Shown here: in pieces, positions 11,531-24,278 of the stretch | Position numbering within the stretch: position 1 is the first letter of the stretch | Layout of the letters: every line of letters begins with the position of its first letter | Assembly: GCA_016785225.1 (NCBI GenBank) | Contig: JAFBJZ010000356.1 | Coordinates: 496,001-560,000 of the forward strand | Length of the DNA stretch: 64,000 nucleotides | DNA from: Psettodes erumei | Lineage: Eukaryota > Chordata > Actinopteri > Pleuronectiformes > Psettodidae | Reading direction: 5' to 3' | Made by a program: the position numbers and the translations under genes | The notes under the pieces: generated by a model | Told to the model about the DNA's origin: nothing | The model's input: only the letters and a program-made list of their open reading frames with translations | Database searches by the model: none

Positions 11531-12698
11531 TTATTTTTTCTCAGTTGCCTCTTCAGCCTTAATGTTGCTGAGGTTCTGGATAGACGCTGTGGGATCTATT
11601 CTGATTGATGCTTTGGACCTGAAATCTGACCTGGGCGCTGCCAGTGGTGCCATCTCGTGAGTCTCCACGAACATCCTCCTGTCTGCCTCAGTCTTCCTCT
11701 TAACAAGTTTCTGGATGCGTTTGCAAACGAGGTAAATCATCTCACAGATACACATGAAGATGCATATAGCAGAAGACACCACCATGAAAAGGGTGAAGAT
11801 CTTCTTCTCGGTTGGACGGGATATGAAGCAGTCCACAATGTTGGGGCATGGGGCCAGGGAGCACTTGGACAGGCGGGGCATGTCGTAACCTTCGTAGACA
11901 TGGTAAAGGATGTAGAGGAAACCGGCGTCGAAGCCTGCCTTGAAAATCAGACTTACCTATAAGAAAATAAATGATGGTTAATCTGGGAAACACACTTTTG
12001 ACACAGGTTTACAGCAAATGGCAGAGGAATCAATGTGTCTGTGCATCCACTGGTTTGAGTTTGATGATAACTGAAAGAATGATGCATTTTCTATCAGGGC
12101 AAAACAAATAATATGTCATTACACAACTGTCTTCTCCAGCCTCTTGTACACAGGCCACTCATGCATGGCAATTTCACCATGTCTTACGATGATTAACATC
12201 ACTTTGGTCAAGGCTGAAGCACTGCTGCATCTGTTTGTTTCTTTTTATTTCATGTGGCATCTCCAGCAAAACCTTTTCTATATTGACTTTCATAACCTTC
12301 ATTCTTACCAGGTATGTCCACCATAGCCCCCCACGTTTTTTCCCGGGGTTGGCATAGAGGTGGGCACCCTTGTGCGAGGCGGTGTACTGCATGTCCTTCT
12401 TCTCCCGATACTTGACGTGCCCCACCACCATCAGCGACGGACAGGTGACAAAGATGAGCTGCAGGGCCCACAGGCGGATGTGGGAGATGGGGAAGATGTG
12501 GTCATAGCACACGTTGTTGCAGCCTGGCTGCGCCGTGTTACAGACAAAGTCCTTGCTCTCGTCACCCCACACCCGCTGGGCTGCCACCACAAACACCATC
12601 ACTCTGAAGACAAAGACCATGGAGAGCCAGACACGGCCAAACACGGTGGAGTATTTGTTGACCCCACTGAGGAGTGCCTCCAGCGCAGACCAGTTCAT
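11531..12698 (-). CDS. gjb3: beta-type connexin, GJB3-like (2 coding exons)
   Basis: Gap-junction subunit that forms hexameric hemichannels in the plasma membrane. Coding exon 1 is 12309-12698 (residues 1-130) and exon 2 is 11531-11956 (residues 131-271). The donor is ctg|gtaaga and the acceptor ttatag|gtaagt, a 352-base phase-0 intron. Start MNWSALEALLSGVNKYST is the classic connexin N-terminus. TM1 is about residues 22-41. First-loop cysteines are C53, C60, C64 (C-X6-C-X3-C) and second-loop cysteines C162, C167, C173 (C-X4-C-X5-C). GGLWWTYL precedes TM3, and TM4 is about 185-208. A short cytoplasmic tail ends in TAA at 11531. Length and the segment CPNIVDCFISRPTEKKIFT point to GJB3 (270 residues in human), but fish have extra beta connexins and the exact name is tentative. 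A splice acceptor (cag at 12704-12706) five bases before the ATG implies a non-coding upstream exon. Most connexins have an uninterrupted coding sequence, so the internal intron is notable. Confidence 0.92.
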
Positions 12699-12759
12699 GA
12701 CCGCTGAGCAATGAAGATAGGAAAAGGAGATTGGAAAAAGGATAGTAACAAGCACTTAA

Positions 12760-15700
12760 AAGTAAAAAAAGAACTCTCTTTCTATTTATGAGATCAATAA
12801 TACTGCACAACCAGGGTGTGAATAATACTCCAGGGATTTTGTAGTGCACTTGAGAAAGAGAGAGAAGTTTAATGAGAAGAGTTAAAATCTATGTAACAGC
12901 GGATATATCCTGACTCCCTCAAAATTGGGTAAAGATGAAAAGCAATCCATGGTCCTACATTTCCTATAATGCAACTTGATTGTGTTTTTTGTTGATTGTA
13001 CTGCCAGTTTATAAAGCAGGCTTTCTGTTATAAATCAGTAGGCTCCTAATCCAGGCCGACATAACCCTGATAACATCACCTCATCAGGGTCATTTACATT
13101 TATAGGTCTATGGATTTCTGTTTCTTCTATCAGTGAGACTATAATGGTAATATTACACCTTTTTCAGTTGTGTTATTCCTCACCCAAAAGAAGTCGAATA
13201 AACAGTCAAAAAAAGAATGCAATGAAAAGCAATTTCAAAATAGTGAGCACCCCTGAGGATACAGCAACCAGACACCATTCTCACAAACATTCTCTGTCAT
13301 AGCTGTTTTCTGTTTAAACAGAGCTACCTTTTCAATACCAACTCATTATGCATCAATGAGTGAGTCATCATCGGAGCCTCCCTTTGCTGCAAGGACAAAC
13401 CAATACGCTTGACTCTATCAGTCAGCTATTTGAACAGTGTGGCTGATCAGGGAGCCGCAGTTACATCTGTAATCCCAACTGCCTATTTCAGTCTCCAAAG
13501 CACCGTTAAGGGATAGCATGTCATTTGTGGAGGGAATTTAAGTTGAAATACTGCCATGTGGATTTGATGGTCTGATCGTGTGCAGACTTTAAAGATGGAG
13601 CTGTAATGGATCCTTTTCCCATTTTTCTCTCTTTGTGGGGTTTAGTGGATGCTTTAATGAAGTACTTGTAGGTTGGAGTATGCATGCATGTGCATTGCTG
13701 AATTACTGAGCTCTAAAATCTATTAGATAGCCTACTCACATATATAGTTTGTGGTGGGAGCTCTGGAGTGACAGGTGGGCAAACATGTTTTTCCTTATGT
13801 TATTGTGGTCATGAGGAGGGTCTGCTATGCTGCATATGGGTTACGATTTCTCAAGGATGTCTTTTTAACAACTGGGGAAGAAATACGTTTTATTTCTCTT
13901 CTACGTTTACATCTCAATTTGATGAATGCTCACGGCCTGTCAGGGAACAAGTTGGATAACAGCCTATGTCCACTGTTCCATTTCAATCCTGCTTCATCTA
14001 ATCCCATGTATTTGAATTCAGAAAGCCTTTGTTTCAGCATCCCGCCATCACTGTAGACACACTGAGCTGTCAAATCAGTCACTATTTTCTCACTCATCCT
14101 GCATTCCTGACTATTAAATTACAGAGCATGAAACGATTGGACTCACTGAATGCCTTCACAATCGCAACACTGGTTACTGAAAGCCACTGAAAGCCACTTC
14201 CAATCACCGCTGATGATACCACCACTTTATCTCTCCTTCTGAGGGGATAATAAAACCAGTGATATTAATCTCAAAATGTGTTTCAGCCTCTGCCTTTGAG
14301 AAACGATGCTCCTCTAATTTTACCTTTAAGAAGAAGCTGGAAGGAGTTCTTCTTAGTTTTGAATCATCAGGCATGCCATTAAAAATAGGACCAAATCTAA
14401 ATTCAGTAGGATTATAAACCAAATAGTATGATTATTTGCTTTTGCTCATGTTCATAGAGCATGGGATTTCTGACGCACTTTCATACAAAGTGACATTCAT
14501 CCCAGATAGGAAACAAATCCTCAGTGACAGAGGACTGTATATCTTGTCTCAGGGATGATGGCAAAGCTGGACCACAATTTCTTTTCATATTTGCTCTAGA
14601 TTGCCATGTTGCCTCCCCTGCCAACAGCAGCAGGCCTCTCATCTCATCGCAGTGTGTTTGTCTTTCCCTTTTGTTGTGACAGATGAGCTATATCATGCTT
14701 TCTCAACTGAGAAACTGCTGGTTATGAGATGCATTTGTTTCCGATTGCTACTCAGAGCAATGCAAATACTGCTCTCGTCATCCACAGTGCTGGCTTTTCT
14801 AAGAGTCATACGTGGGCGTGGGGGGCATAAACAATTGTCAGCATCAGGGTAGCAGGTGAGATGTTTGCCAGAAATGTCCAAATGTGCCAAAGTAATTTTT
14901 TAGTTAGGAAATAAACCTTTATGCTTGTCTTGATCCTTAGTGCAGATCACCTCTATGCCTACAGCTTTATCTAGCCCCTTGTGTATATATGCACCTCATC
15001 TCACACAATGATAGAGCCTTGACTGTGACTTGCTCCACAGGTTGAACCAGTTGCAAATGCTTCTCTATCCAACATTGCCTGTATGAGTCAATTCAACTCA
15101 CTAACAAGGTGGGGTTAAAATTCTCCTGTGTGTATCGATTTTTTTCTTCTGTCTTCCCAGTCCTGCTTTTCTTTCTTTCCTCATCATTCGCACACGTTGC
15201 CTTTGAACATTCCACCGGACTTTCTTCCATTTTTCAAGGCTACACATTTTTTCACATTGCTTCAAGTTATCTGTCTTTACAAATCTCATTCCTTTGTATG
15301 CGCCAAGGCTGAGTTCTCCCCCTTGACATACAAGATCTTCCCTGGTTGTATGACAGAAAAGGAACAGATTGATCAGTGCTCTTGCCATTTTAGTGTCCCA
15401 TTTTCCTTACACTATCTTTAGTCCTCTTGGATTCATCTAATGTACATCTGAAATTAACTGAAATTCAGATTTTAGTTTACTGATTTAATAATTTATTCTA
15501 TCTGTTTTATTGATGTATCTGTTTGTTTATGTCGATATAAAATAAAGCACCTTACCTTTTGACACAGGGGAGCGGTGGCAAAAAGATGTTTCCCAACTGG
15601 TGAGCTAGTGTGTCCCAGCAGACCTTGTGTCAATGTTAACTGACTTAGTCTCACATTGATATTCAGTGTGTTTGGCTCTGAGGTGTGGACCTGCTGCAGG

Positions 15701-18700
15701 AGCTGAGGAATGGGAGTGTGGGTGGAGCTTCACCGACAAACACCTGCTCTCACACACCGGTAATGGTAATTCAACCTGGACTTGCTTTGTATGCCTCGGG
15801 GTATTTTAAAGGGAAGACGGAGAAGCGACAGAGAGAAGAAAAGACACCGCGTAACAGTCAGACGTGGGAATGGAAACTGATGTGATAATGACAGTTACAC
15901 GAAGGGTCATTTACAAGAAAAATATGCAAGAGGCAGTTGGCTATATTAAACTGATGCCACTCAACCAAGTCTAGTCTGTGAGTCAGCGTCAGCACTTGAG
16001 TTTGCTGGTTTCAGGCATCTGGGGATTTCAGGCACACTGTCTTAGCTCAAATAACAGTGTGATGAATGTCTAATTAGATTTTAAACAAAAGTGAAGAAGA
16101 TGCACGGGAAACTTTTTATAGATCCTTCTTATGGGTCTACTGATATCAGTAAACTCATAAAAAACACACCCCGAGTTCCCCTGTAGAATTATATTCAAAT
16201 TCAAAAAGCTTTCAGAATCCCATTTTCTTCCTTAGTCCTTACACACACACACACACACACAACAATACCAGAATTAATATTGAGATGTGAATATGAGTTA
16301 ATCCCTGCAGGAACCAGTGCAATAGAGGTCTTCGTGGCAAAAAGTCCAGTACATTCCACAGAAGGGAGCGGTTTCTCTAAATAGCTCCAGAGCTCTTGGT
16401 TTGTTATTTCATTGTTTGTTGGGTATTTTTTTTATAGCTAGCAAGTAACATGCTGAAACACCAACTTGCTGACCATGAATGAATGAAAAAAACAGTAAGT
16501 GAAAGCAAATGAGTAAATAAAGGTACACATGTTCAGAAGTATGTTCAAATCATTTTTAGTGTTGTTACTATGTGAACCAGATAATAACTGAGTAAAGTTA
16601 GGGTGTGCCAAGGTAACTTAACTACAAACACAAAGCAGGTTTTCCGATTTAGTCCTGGTCCCTACATAATACCGGTCAGTCCTTTCAAAAAGACTTGCAC
16701 CTTGCTCAAAAAGTTCAGTCTGGACAAGGCTGGATTCTGCAATAAATATCATATTATCTTGCACTGAGAGGAGGCAGACAGGAGTGAGATCAGATGGAGA
16801 GAAAGATGAATGCCTTTCCACAAAGAATATGTTATGCCCTCCAATGGCCTCTAGAGAATGCTGATGCTCCATCATATTATTAGTTTTTTTGCTGTCAAGC
16901 AGGGTGAGGATGAGACAGAGAAATAGATAGAGAGCGAGATAGAGAGAGAGTGAGAGGAAATGTTAAGTAGACAGAAAAACAGACAATCTCATTTCTCCTA
17001 TTAAAAATAAGCAGCAACATCACCTTGTGAGAAAGTGAGAAAGAGGCAGCATCCCAGAAAAGTCACAGATTTGGGTGTCAGTAGTGGTCTAATTATCTAA
17101 AAATAAAACATTCCAGATTATTTAATGGTACTGACCAACAGATTTAATATTTAAAACACCAGTTGCCTTGTGGTGGAAGCTAAAGAAATACTGAAGAAAT
17201 AATGCCATATGATCACTTGTATGTAGCTACAATTAATACAGATAGTTATATCTGTCTTTAAGTAACGACAGTTGTGTATGTCAACTATACTGAGCCATCC
17301 ACTTCAGCACAATGATTACACATGCACATGCTCAGCCAATCAGAGTGAGCCTATATAACTCGTCTGCTCTAAATGAGGTGGGAACAATGCCTGTCCTCAT
17401 CCATTAAGTCATAAATAGCATGGAATGAAAACTACATGTGAACATGCTTATTCATCGCTGGTCACAACTGTGCCACGGCCATTTTTTTCCACACTGGGTT
17501 TGAGTGCAAACCTCGGTTTTATTGTTCCATCTCTTTCTAATTCAGCTAATTTGCCACGATTTTTGCTGCAATGTGTGACACAGTATGTTTGCCCAGGAAA
17601 TGATGTTGGTTGGCCTCTCTAGCATATTAAGATGGACTGGTGGACTGAGCAAAAACAATTAGAGAGTGACTAATTGTGCAAGCCACGAGGAAGTCTTCCA
17701 CAGTAAAAAAAAAAAAAAATCATGTAACAATAATTTTTCTCTCCTAATACATCATCTTACTCTCCCATTTTGTTAACAGAGACTGGACTCTCTTATTACC
17801 TTGTTCAGGTGAATCTGTATTCCTGGGTATAGTCAGCACTGGTTTTGGAAAAACGGTTCATATTACCAGATTTTCTGAAGGAAAATCATCAAATTCCTCA
17901 ACCTAAAAAAGTAAAATTCTCTGTGACTCTTGCACAAGTCCTGCATTGCAGTACAGAAGCTTGCAAAGACCAAAGAATGTCCAATAAATACTGAATAAAC
18001 AGGATGAAGAAGCATGATGTCAGCAGTGATCATGGCAGATCAAGGCTGCACACAGATATTTATAGTAATCACAAATAGAAGGGTCCAACACACAGGCATG
18101 CGATGTACCATTGCAGAGCCAGTAGACTTACTCGAGCTCAGGCTCACCAGACATGGTCTTTCTATCGTATGTGCCTCCATGTAGAATTGCATAATACAGT
18201 CTGCTGCATGAGAGAGACATGCCTCTTGCTCCTCTCGTTACATGGTGGAAGAAGATGAAGAACAAGAAGAACAAGAAGACGAAAACACTGGGCTGATTCA
18301 TTCTTCAAAATGAACTCTGAGGAACAAAATCAGCTCCCACACAGTGCCGAGAAGAAAGAATGCAAGAAATTTACTGAATAGATACATTTCAGTCAAGGAA
18401 CCTTCTTGGAGTCATTACTTATCCTTCAGCACACCTGTCTGAATGCTGAAAAAGATAACTTTCTCTAAATGAATTCTAAAAGTTTTGGAGGTGAAGTGCA
18501 GATTTTTGCCTGAGAGGGGTGAAATTCAGATCTCTAGACTGAAAGGTACATAAGTCACTCACTCCTGTTAGTCAGTGGGGCACTGACAACAATTCAAGTG
18601 AGGCCTGCCTAATAATGTGGGTTCACAAGGGTTCTTAGGACCTCAAGAATATAAAGCAGCTCCCATTGTGGATTAGAGGAATATACCAGTCAATGTTTTC

Positions 18701-19000
18701 TTTGTAAAAACCCCAGCAGAAAACTCTCAAGTGAAAATGGCCACAAACATTTCTCCAAACCCCTCATGAAAGTGCAGACGTTGTAGAAAGGAGAGAAGTG
18801 AACCATATGAGCAAGTTACTGGATCAACACCTTTAGAAAGCACCATTTAACCATATATATCTTTAAATGTTGCAAGTTAGATACATAGACAAGTCTTGTT
18901 GCCTCTGTGTTTTTAAATGGAAAAGCCCCACAAGATAAAATAGGCTTAGAATGATTGCTTGTGCATGCATACACATTCATACTTATAATGTTAAAGTGTC
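12760..19000. other. long non-coding stretch upstream of the connexin gene
   Basis: No supported gene. It must contain the connexin 5' UTR exon and promoter, which I cannot place. Frames near 13768-14056, 15101-15421 and 16618-16875 lack family features. A short (AC)n lies at 16240-16260. A short GA-rich patch lies near 16920-16960. Confidence 0.5.
16240..16260. repeat. (AC)n microsatellite, short
   Basis: About ten uninterrupted AC units. Confidence 0.9.
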
Positions 19001-19010
19001 TAAATGACAG

Positions 19011-20084
19011 GCAAAGCCCCATTAGATGTGTGTGAAATAAAGCCAAGTGACAAGTTTATTATCTTCAAGGGTAATCAAAGAAAACGAGTGCTTTATATAA
19101 TCAAATCAGAAAAATATTCTTTCAACAAAAACATCAAGCTTCTATTTCAACAAATTTAAAAAAGGTTTTATAGAAAATATTGTGTTATTATTTAAGGTAA
19201 ACTGTAAATAACAATAAATAGAAGCTAATGACAGTAGTTCACATGCTTATGCAAAACTATTGACAGTGATATGTTTAAAACTGCGACACAGCTTTTCACT
19301 TGTCAGGTCAGAACTGTTTTTTACTTCAAATATCCAAACAATGCTGGACCTATCCATGCTGACACAGTCATCCTGTCTAGTCTTATACCTTGTCTCCCTG
19401 ATCATCCTCAACAAACCACACTCCCACTGCTGCCCCTTTCACTTTCTCTTGTTTCTATCCTATCCTGCCCCACCACCCATCCCTTTCCCAGAGAACTGTC
19501 CCATCACTGTCACACTCATTGCTCCAGCTTGGGTCCTCCCCCAGTGTGTCACAGCTGGTGACACTGAGCCAGCCGCCGCCCCCCCACCTCGCTGTGTTGT
19601 GACAGCATCATGTCTCCACTGCCACTGTGGATGATGTCAGGATGCCCCCTTGAGGAGGTCACTCTCTTAATTCTCCCTCTCGCTCTCTCTCTGTCTTTCT
19701 CTGCCCATTTGGACTGACGCCACAGAATGCTGGTCTGTGGAATCAAAGGTTTGTCAAACTTCTGGAAAAACACAAAACTGTCAGCAAACTAATTTATGCT
19801 GAGAAACTGATCGGTTGGCCATGTGTACACATAACCTCATAATGCGGAAACTAATAAATGAGCTGCAAAGCCCCATTAGAAATGCGTGAAATGAAAACCA
19901 AATTTATTATCTGCATGGGGAATCATAGAAAATGGGTGGTCACCATCTTTCTCCTACTTCTCTGTCCATTAAACTGACTTGTCGGAAAACTGGTCTGTGG
20001 AAATAAAGGTCTTTTAGATGGGGGATGAAGGGGATTTTCGGGAGAAACCCGAAACCATCCATGAGTTGATTTATGCTGAGAGCC
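19011..20084. repeat. diverged direct duplication, one copy split by about 570 bases
   Basis: Copy 2 is contiguous at 19864-20084. Copy 1 lies in two pieces, 19011-19090 and 19658-19808. Piece A shares gcaaagccccattaga, then GTGAAAT and TTTATTATCT. Piece B shares GTCAC, a C/T-rich tract, CTGGTCTGTGGAA, AAAGGT and TTTATGCTGAGA in the same order. The junction of A and B in copy 2 is seamless at about 19938, so copy 1 either gained about 570 bases or copy 2 lost them. Identity looks like 65-75 percent by eye. The family is unknown; it may be a non-autonomous transposon or a local duplication. Confidence 0.6.
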
Positions 20085-20109
20085 AAAATTACATGAGAGA
20101 GTAACAACA

Positions 20110-23100
20110 GCAGATTTTCTCTTCAAAAAGTAAAGCACACTAGTTAGAGATACAGTAATTTAAGGATCAGGCATATGTAGGACCTTTAAAAGAGAGCTGT
20201 AGAAGGAGCTTTCAACTGACTTAAAGGTATAGTGCTATTATTTACTTCTGTGGTAAAATCGGTTTCAAAAATGACCTCATATTTCGAATGGTTAATCACA
20301 ATGAATGGTTTATTTCGACTGACCAGAGGTTGATTTAGGTTTGTGGAAAATGGACTGGAGCAGAGCAAACCCTTTTAACTTTAATTTCTTCAGCCTTTGC
20401 AAATTTAGTTGATGTGGACTGATGTCCTCTGTCATTGCAAAAACTATATTTTGCAAATGCAATGACACCATTGCACCATTGAAAAAAGTGCTATGCTCCA
20501 TGCAACATGCCATTTTTTTGTATTTTCTGTTTCTTGGAGTGAGTCAGGATTTACTATTCCAGAGAGCAACCCTTCCTTTTTATATGTAAGCCTGGCAGTG
20601 ATTGTGGTGTTTGGAGGAGCAGTGAGCTGCATGTAAAACTACACTACATTGTTTTGTTGTCTGCCAGAGCAGAAAATGTGGCTTTTTGTGATTAAACAGT
20701 CTGCAATGTCTATTGTCTTTCACTAATTGGAGGATTATTAATTGGATGTTCACAATATAAATGTTGACCTAGTTAATGTAAATTCATCAAAGTTAAATAA
20801 TTTTTTGTGATTTATATTTCAGGTCTATGAAAAATGAATTACACCTTTCAGTGGAACATCTTGCATCATGTAACCACTTATTTTATAAATAATGCATGAT
20901 GATAATCAGAAATTATCTTCAATCGTTTTGCAGATCGAGTGATGCTTTTAGCTTGTGACCAGAATGAACCAGAATGAAGCCAAGCAATAGGACTGCATAC
21001 ACAAGAAGTGGGACTGTGGGTAAATTGTGCTGATTGGTTGCCACACTTTGGGGGATTTCTTCTTCCATTCTGTGGACCACCTCACTACAAGAAGCCATAT
21101 TTAAAGACAGGACTAATCAGGGGATCCTCGGGATTCATCCTCTGGGGGCCATGGGAATATCTGTGGCAAATGTAACAGCAATCAATTCAAAAGCCACTTG
21201 ACAGGATTTAACAGCAGTGGACAATCATACAAGTTAGGATACCCCAAGTTAGGAACCCTTAGGATAGCAAGTCTTAGTTAGAAGAGAGATCACAGGTGAC
21301 ATTATTAACATTACCAGTATATGACAACATGCTATCATTTTGGGTGTGCTTCCTTTTTGCTTTTACTGTCAAAAGACAGATAATGCTTTAGATGCTTTAG
21401 ATAATCTAGCTACACCACTGGTCTGCAAACAACAACATATCTGATCACCTGATCAGCTCCTACTCTTTGCCTTATCTGCTAAAGTACTAAAAGTAAGGCT
21501 CATGTAGTACTCAAACAAAATTATAGGTGTGGTGTAAAATTATGTGAGGCTTTTTGGGTAATAATTGGGTCTAATTATTCAATTGTGGCTATAATATTTG
21601 AGGGTGGCTATTTGAATGCATTTGTTTGTGTATCAGGCATTGTGGCCAAAAAAATTGCCTCAGCAGACTCCTCTTTAGTGCCTAAAATATCCCAAGCCAT
21701 TTCTTAACAGCTACACTAAAAGCAACTTGCTTATTTTGCTGCCGCTGTCTGCAAGCTCTTAAAATTTTAAGATAACCTCTTGTTATGTTTTAGCATCTAG
21801 AAAATGATACCACTTGACAAAGGGCTAAATGAGACAACAAAGAAGCAGAGGTGGTTAATAACTTAGCCTAAGGTTTGTCCTGCTGCATCTTTTACAATAA
21901 GAATACAGCATGGAACAGAAATGCAGCCTTTCAGTTAGAGCAAGGCCTCCTAATTACCATGGCAATTGGAATGACATGCTCAGCGTAGTTGCAAGAGTTC
22001 ATGCTACTAATGGTGCGTAAGTGTGTGAGAGGAAGTACCATGGTGCAACATTTAATCCGATTGGTGAGGGTCAAGAGGAGTTGTGATAAAGTACTTAGGA
22101 GGGAATTTGCTTACATTGTGATGATTCTGTTGTATACGTTAATTCCAGTTTCCGGTTGTATTTTGTCATGTGTTTTTTGGTTCATTGTTTTTTCTGTTTT
22201 ACTTTCAGTCTTTGTTTAGTTCCCAGCCACTCATTCACCACACTTGTACCTCATCAGCCAGTCAGTCCACTCACTATATACAGCATATGTAGTCAGTTCA
22301 TTCACTACTCCCTTGCCAGATTGTCTGCGCCCTGGTATTCCATTCCAGCGTTTTCTCATTTTTGTCAGTAAGTCTTTTGATCTCTGCCTGTGTTTTTGGT
22401 TTTTGCCTCTGTCTTGCCCTTTTGTACTTGTTTGCCTGGTTTGTCTGCTTACCTGTGTACCAGTCGCTGCCAAGCCCTTTTGGATTTTGATGCCCTGTCT
22501 GACTGATCACATGTGAGGGTGTGAACTTATCATTTGGTACACGCAATATCATTTAATCTTATCTGGCCTGTTTGAGTCATGCATTTGAATCTGATCCCTG
22601 GTCCTGATACACATGCAAGAAGTACTTCCATGTTCGGCATTTGTGGCAAGTTTCAGAAAGAGAACATTTTGCATGATTCACTGCAGCCTGTTCAGACAGA
22701 GGACAATTTAAGATGTCAATGATGTGAGTCATGAGCTTGACCTTCTTGCTGTTTTTAACAAGATGGATGCAGCTGAACAGGGAAAGCTTGAAATATCTAT
22801 TAATCCAGCACGGCTGTTGAAAACTTAAGTCGAATTCTTTCAAGACTCTGGATTCTTTGTTGGCAGCCCTTGGACAGCGACACATCCTTAAACGTTTTTG
22901 CTTCATACAGTGCTCTTTTCCCTGAGATGTGAAATGGCAAGATGATAATTCTTTATGCTTTAATTTGAGTGAATGTTGGTTACACAAGAGTACAAGTGAA
23001 TTTTGTAATAAATTGCTAAAACTTTTGCCGTGACTTTGAAAACTTTGCTGCTAATGAACACTGTCACTTCTTCATATCTTTTGTCAGCCCCTCACTCTCT

Positions 23101-24270
23101 TTTGTAACAAGTTTTCAACTGTGATTCTTTGTGGCTCCAAATGACTCAAGAAAAGGAAACAAGACTTGTATATGCATGACACGCAAGATGCCATGCATGC
23201 AGTGAAGCAGCATGGAGAGAACATAGCCAGCAGGACAAGTAAACAATGGACTGAGCTTTCAAATCAAGAAATCATCAGGCTATAGAACTGTATGATAAAC
23301 AGATTTGCAGGGATTTTTTCAATATTTTTTTTTCTTTTAATCTTTGACAATCTCTGTTCGGAGTGTCACTGAAAAACCTCACCCTTATCACTGGCATCGG
23401 CCTTTTGCCTGACTGAATAAATGACTTGTAGAGCAACTTATTTCGTCTTAAGACTCTCTTCTCTCTCTTAAGACTTTCTTAAAATACAGAAATGACAGCT
23501 TTACTTTATTTTCTTGTTTGCTGTCCTCCAGCCCAAAATTAAACAGTTGCTCATAAGAGAAGTTTCAACTTGGCTTTATAATAACAATAACATTATTATG
23601 TGGGATAACTACTATTCATTTCTCTGTCTATGAATGACTTTTTGGCAAACAAATGAATTACATATTTGTTCATATATATAGTAGCTCATGTAAATTGTAA
23701 ATCATACTGCAATTTAATCCAATTGTTCCAATTTCAGTTCAAGTGCTCCTCAAGGATTGTTGTACTCCTTCCAGGTGCTGTTCAGGGAATATATTCCACA
23801 AGGAAATACACTAAGCCTTCTCTAATGCTGTACATGGTGTCATTTACCAACAGCTTTGTTTATCAGCTGCATGTGCATTCATGCCTCTGCATAAATACTG
23901 ATTTATCACACAAGCTCCAAAACTCATGTCAGCATGATGAATAGTGATTTTGAACCTTAGTGGGTTTGCAGCATCTTGTCAGCTAATGCCTGACCTCTCC
24001 CAAGTGAGGTTGTGTTGTTGTACAAGCTAAACATGAAATAAGCTTTCCAAGTCATTCCGAATTAAAACTAGCAACTCGCCCTGGGACAAAAAGCCTCAAA
24101 TTCATAGGCCTCTATTTAACAAAGAACCTCCTACGCTTCCTATGCTTGTGATTATTACATCTTATATCTTTAGCAATTAGTCACTGAGGTCCAGCAGCGT
24201 GGGTTGTGGAGCAGCGAAGCAAATTTGTAGGATATGTTAGACTTTCATCATTAAGTATTTAATTTTAATG
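20110..24270. other. non-coding stretch
   Basis: No gene supported. AT-rich, with short frames only. A pyrimidine-rich block at 22130-22520 is listed separately. Confidence 0.5.
22130..22520. repeat. possible old transposon-derived pyrimidine-rich block
   Basis: The plus strand is dominated by TTTTG, CTGCCTG and TTTGCCTG words, with GTTTTTGGTTTTTGCC-like runs. This composition is common in untranslated parts of fish retroelements and repeats. No coding remnant or terminal repeat is visible, so the assignment is weak. Confidence 0.25.
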
Positions 24271-24278
24271 AAGAACTC

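Noticed and set aside
12360..12707. Plus-strand frames of 66-115 codons
   Set aside because: Shadows of connexin exon 1 on the opposite strand.
15549..15620. Minus-strand segment ending AAAAG|GTAAGG that reads HQLGNIFLPPLPCVK, faintly like an NHS-family exon
   Set aside because: The presumed acceptor has no pyrimidine tract, the resemblance is short, and no neighbouring NHS-like exon is visible. Considered chance.
19260..19634. 124-codon plus-strand frame
   Set aside because: Low-complexity Pro/Ser/Cys translation of C-rich sequence; no family features.
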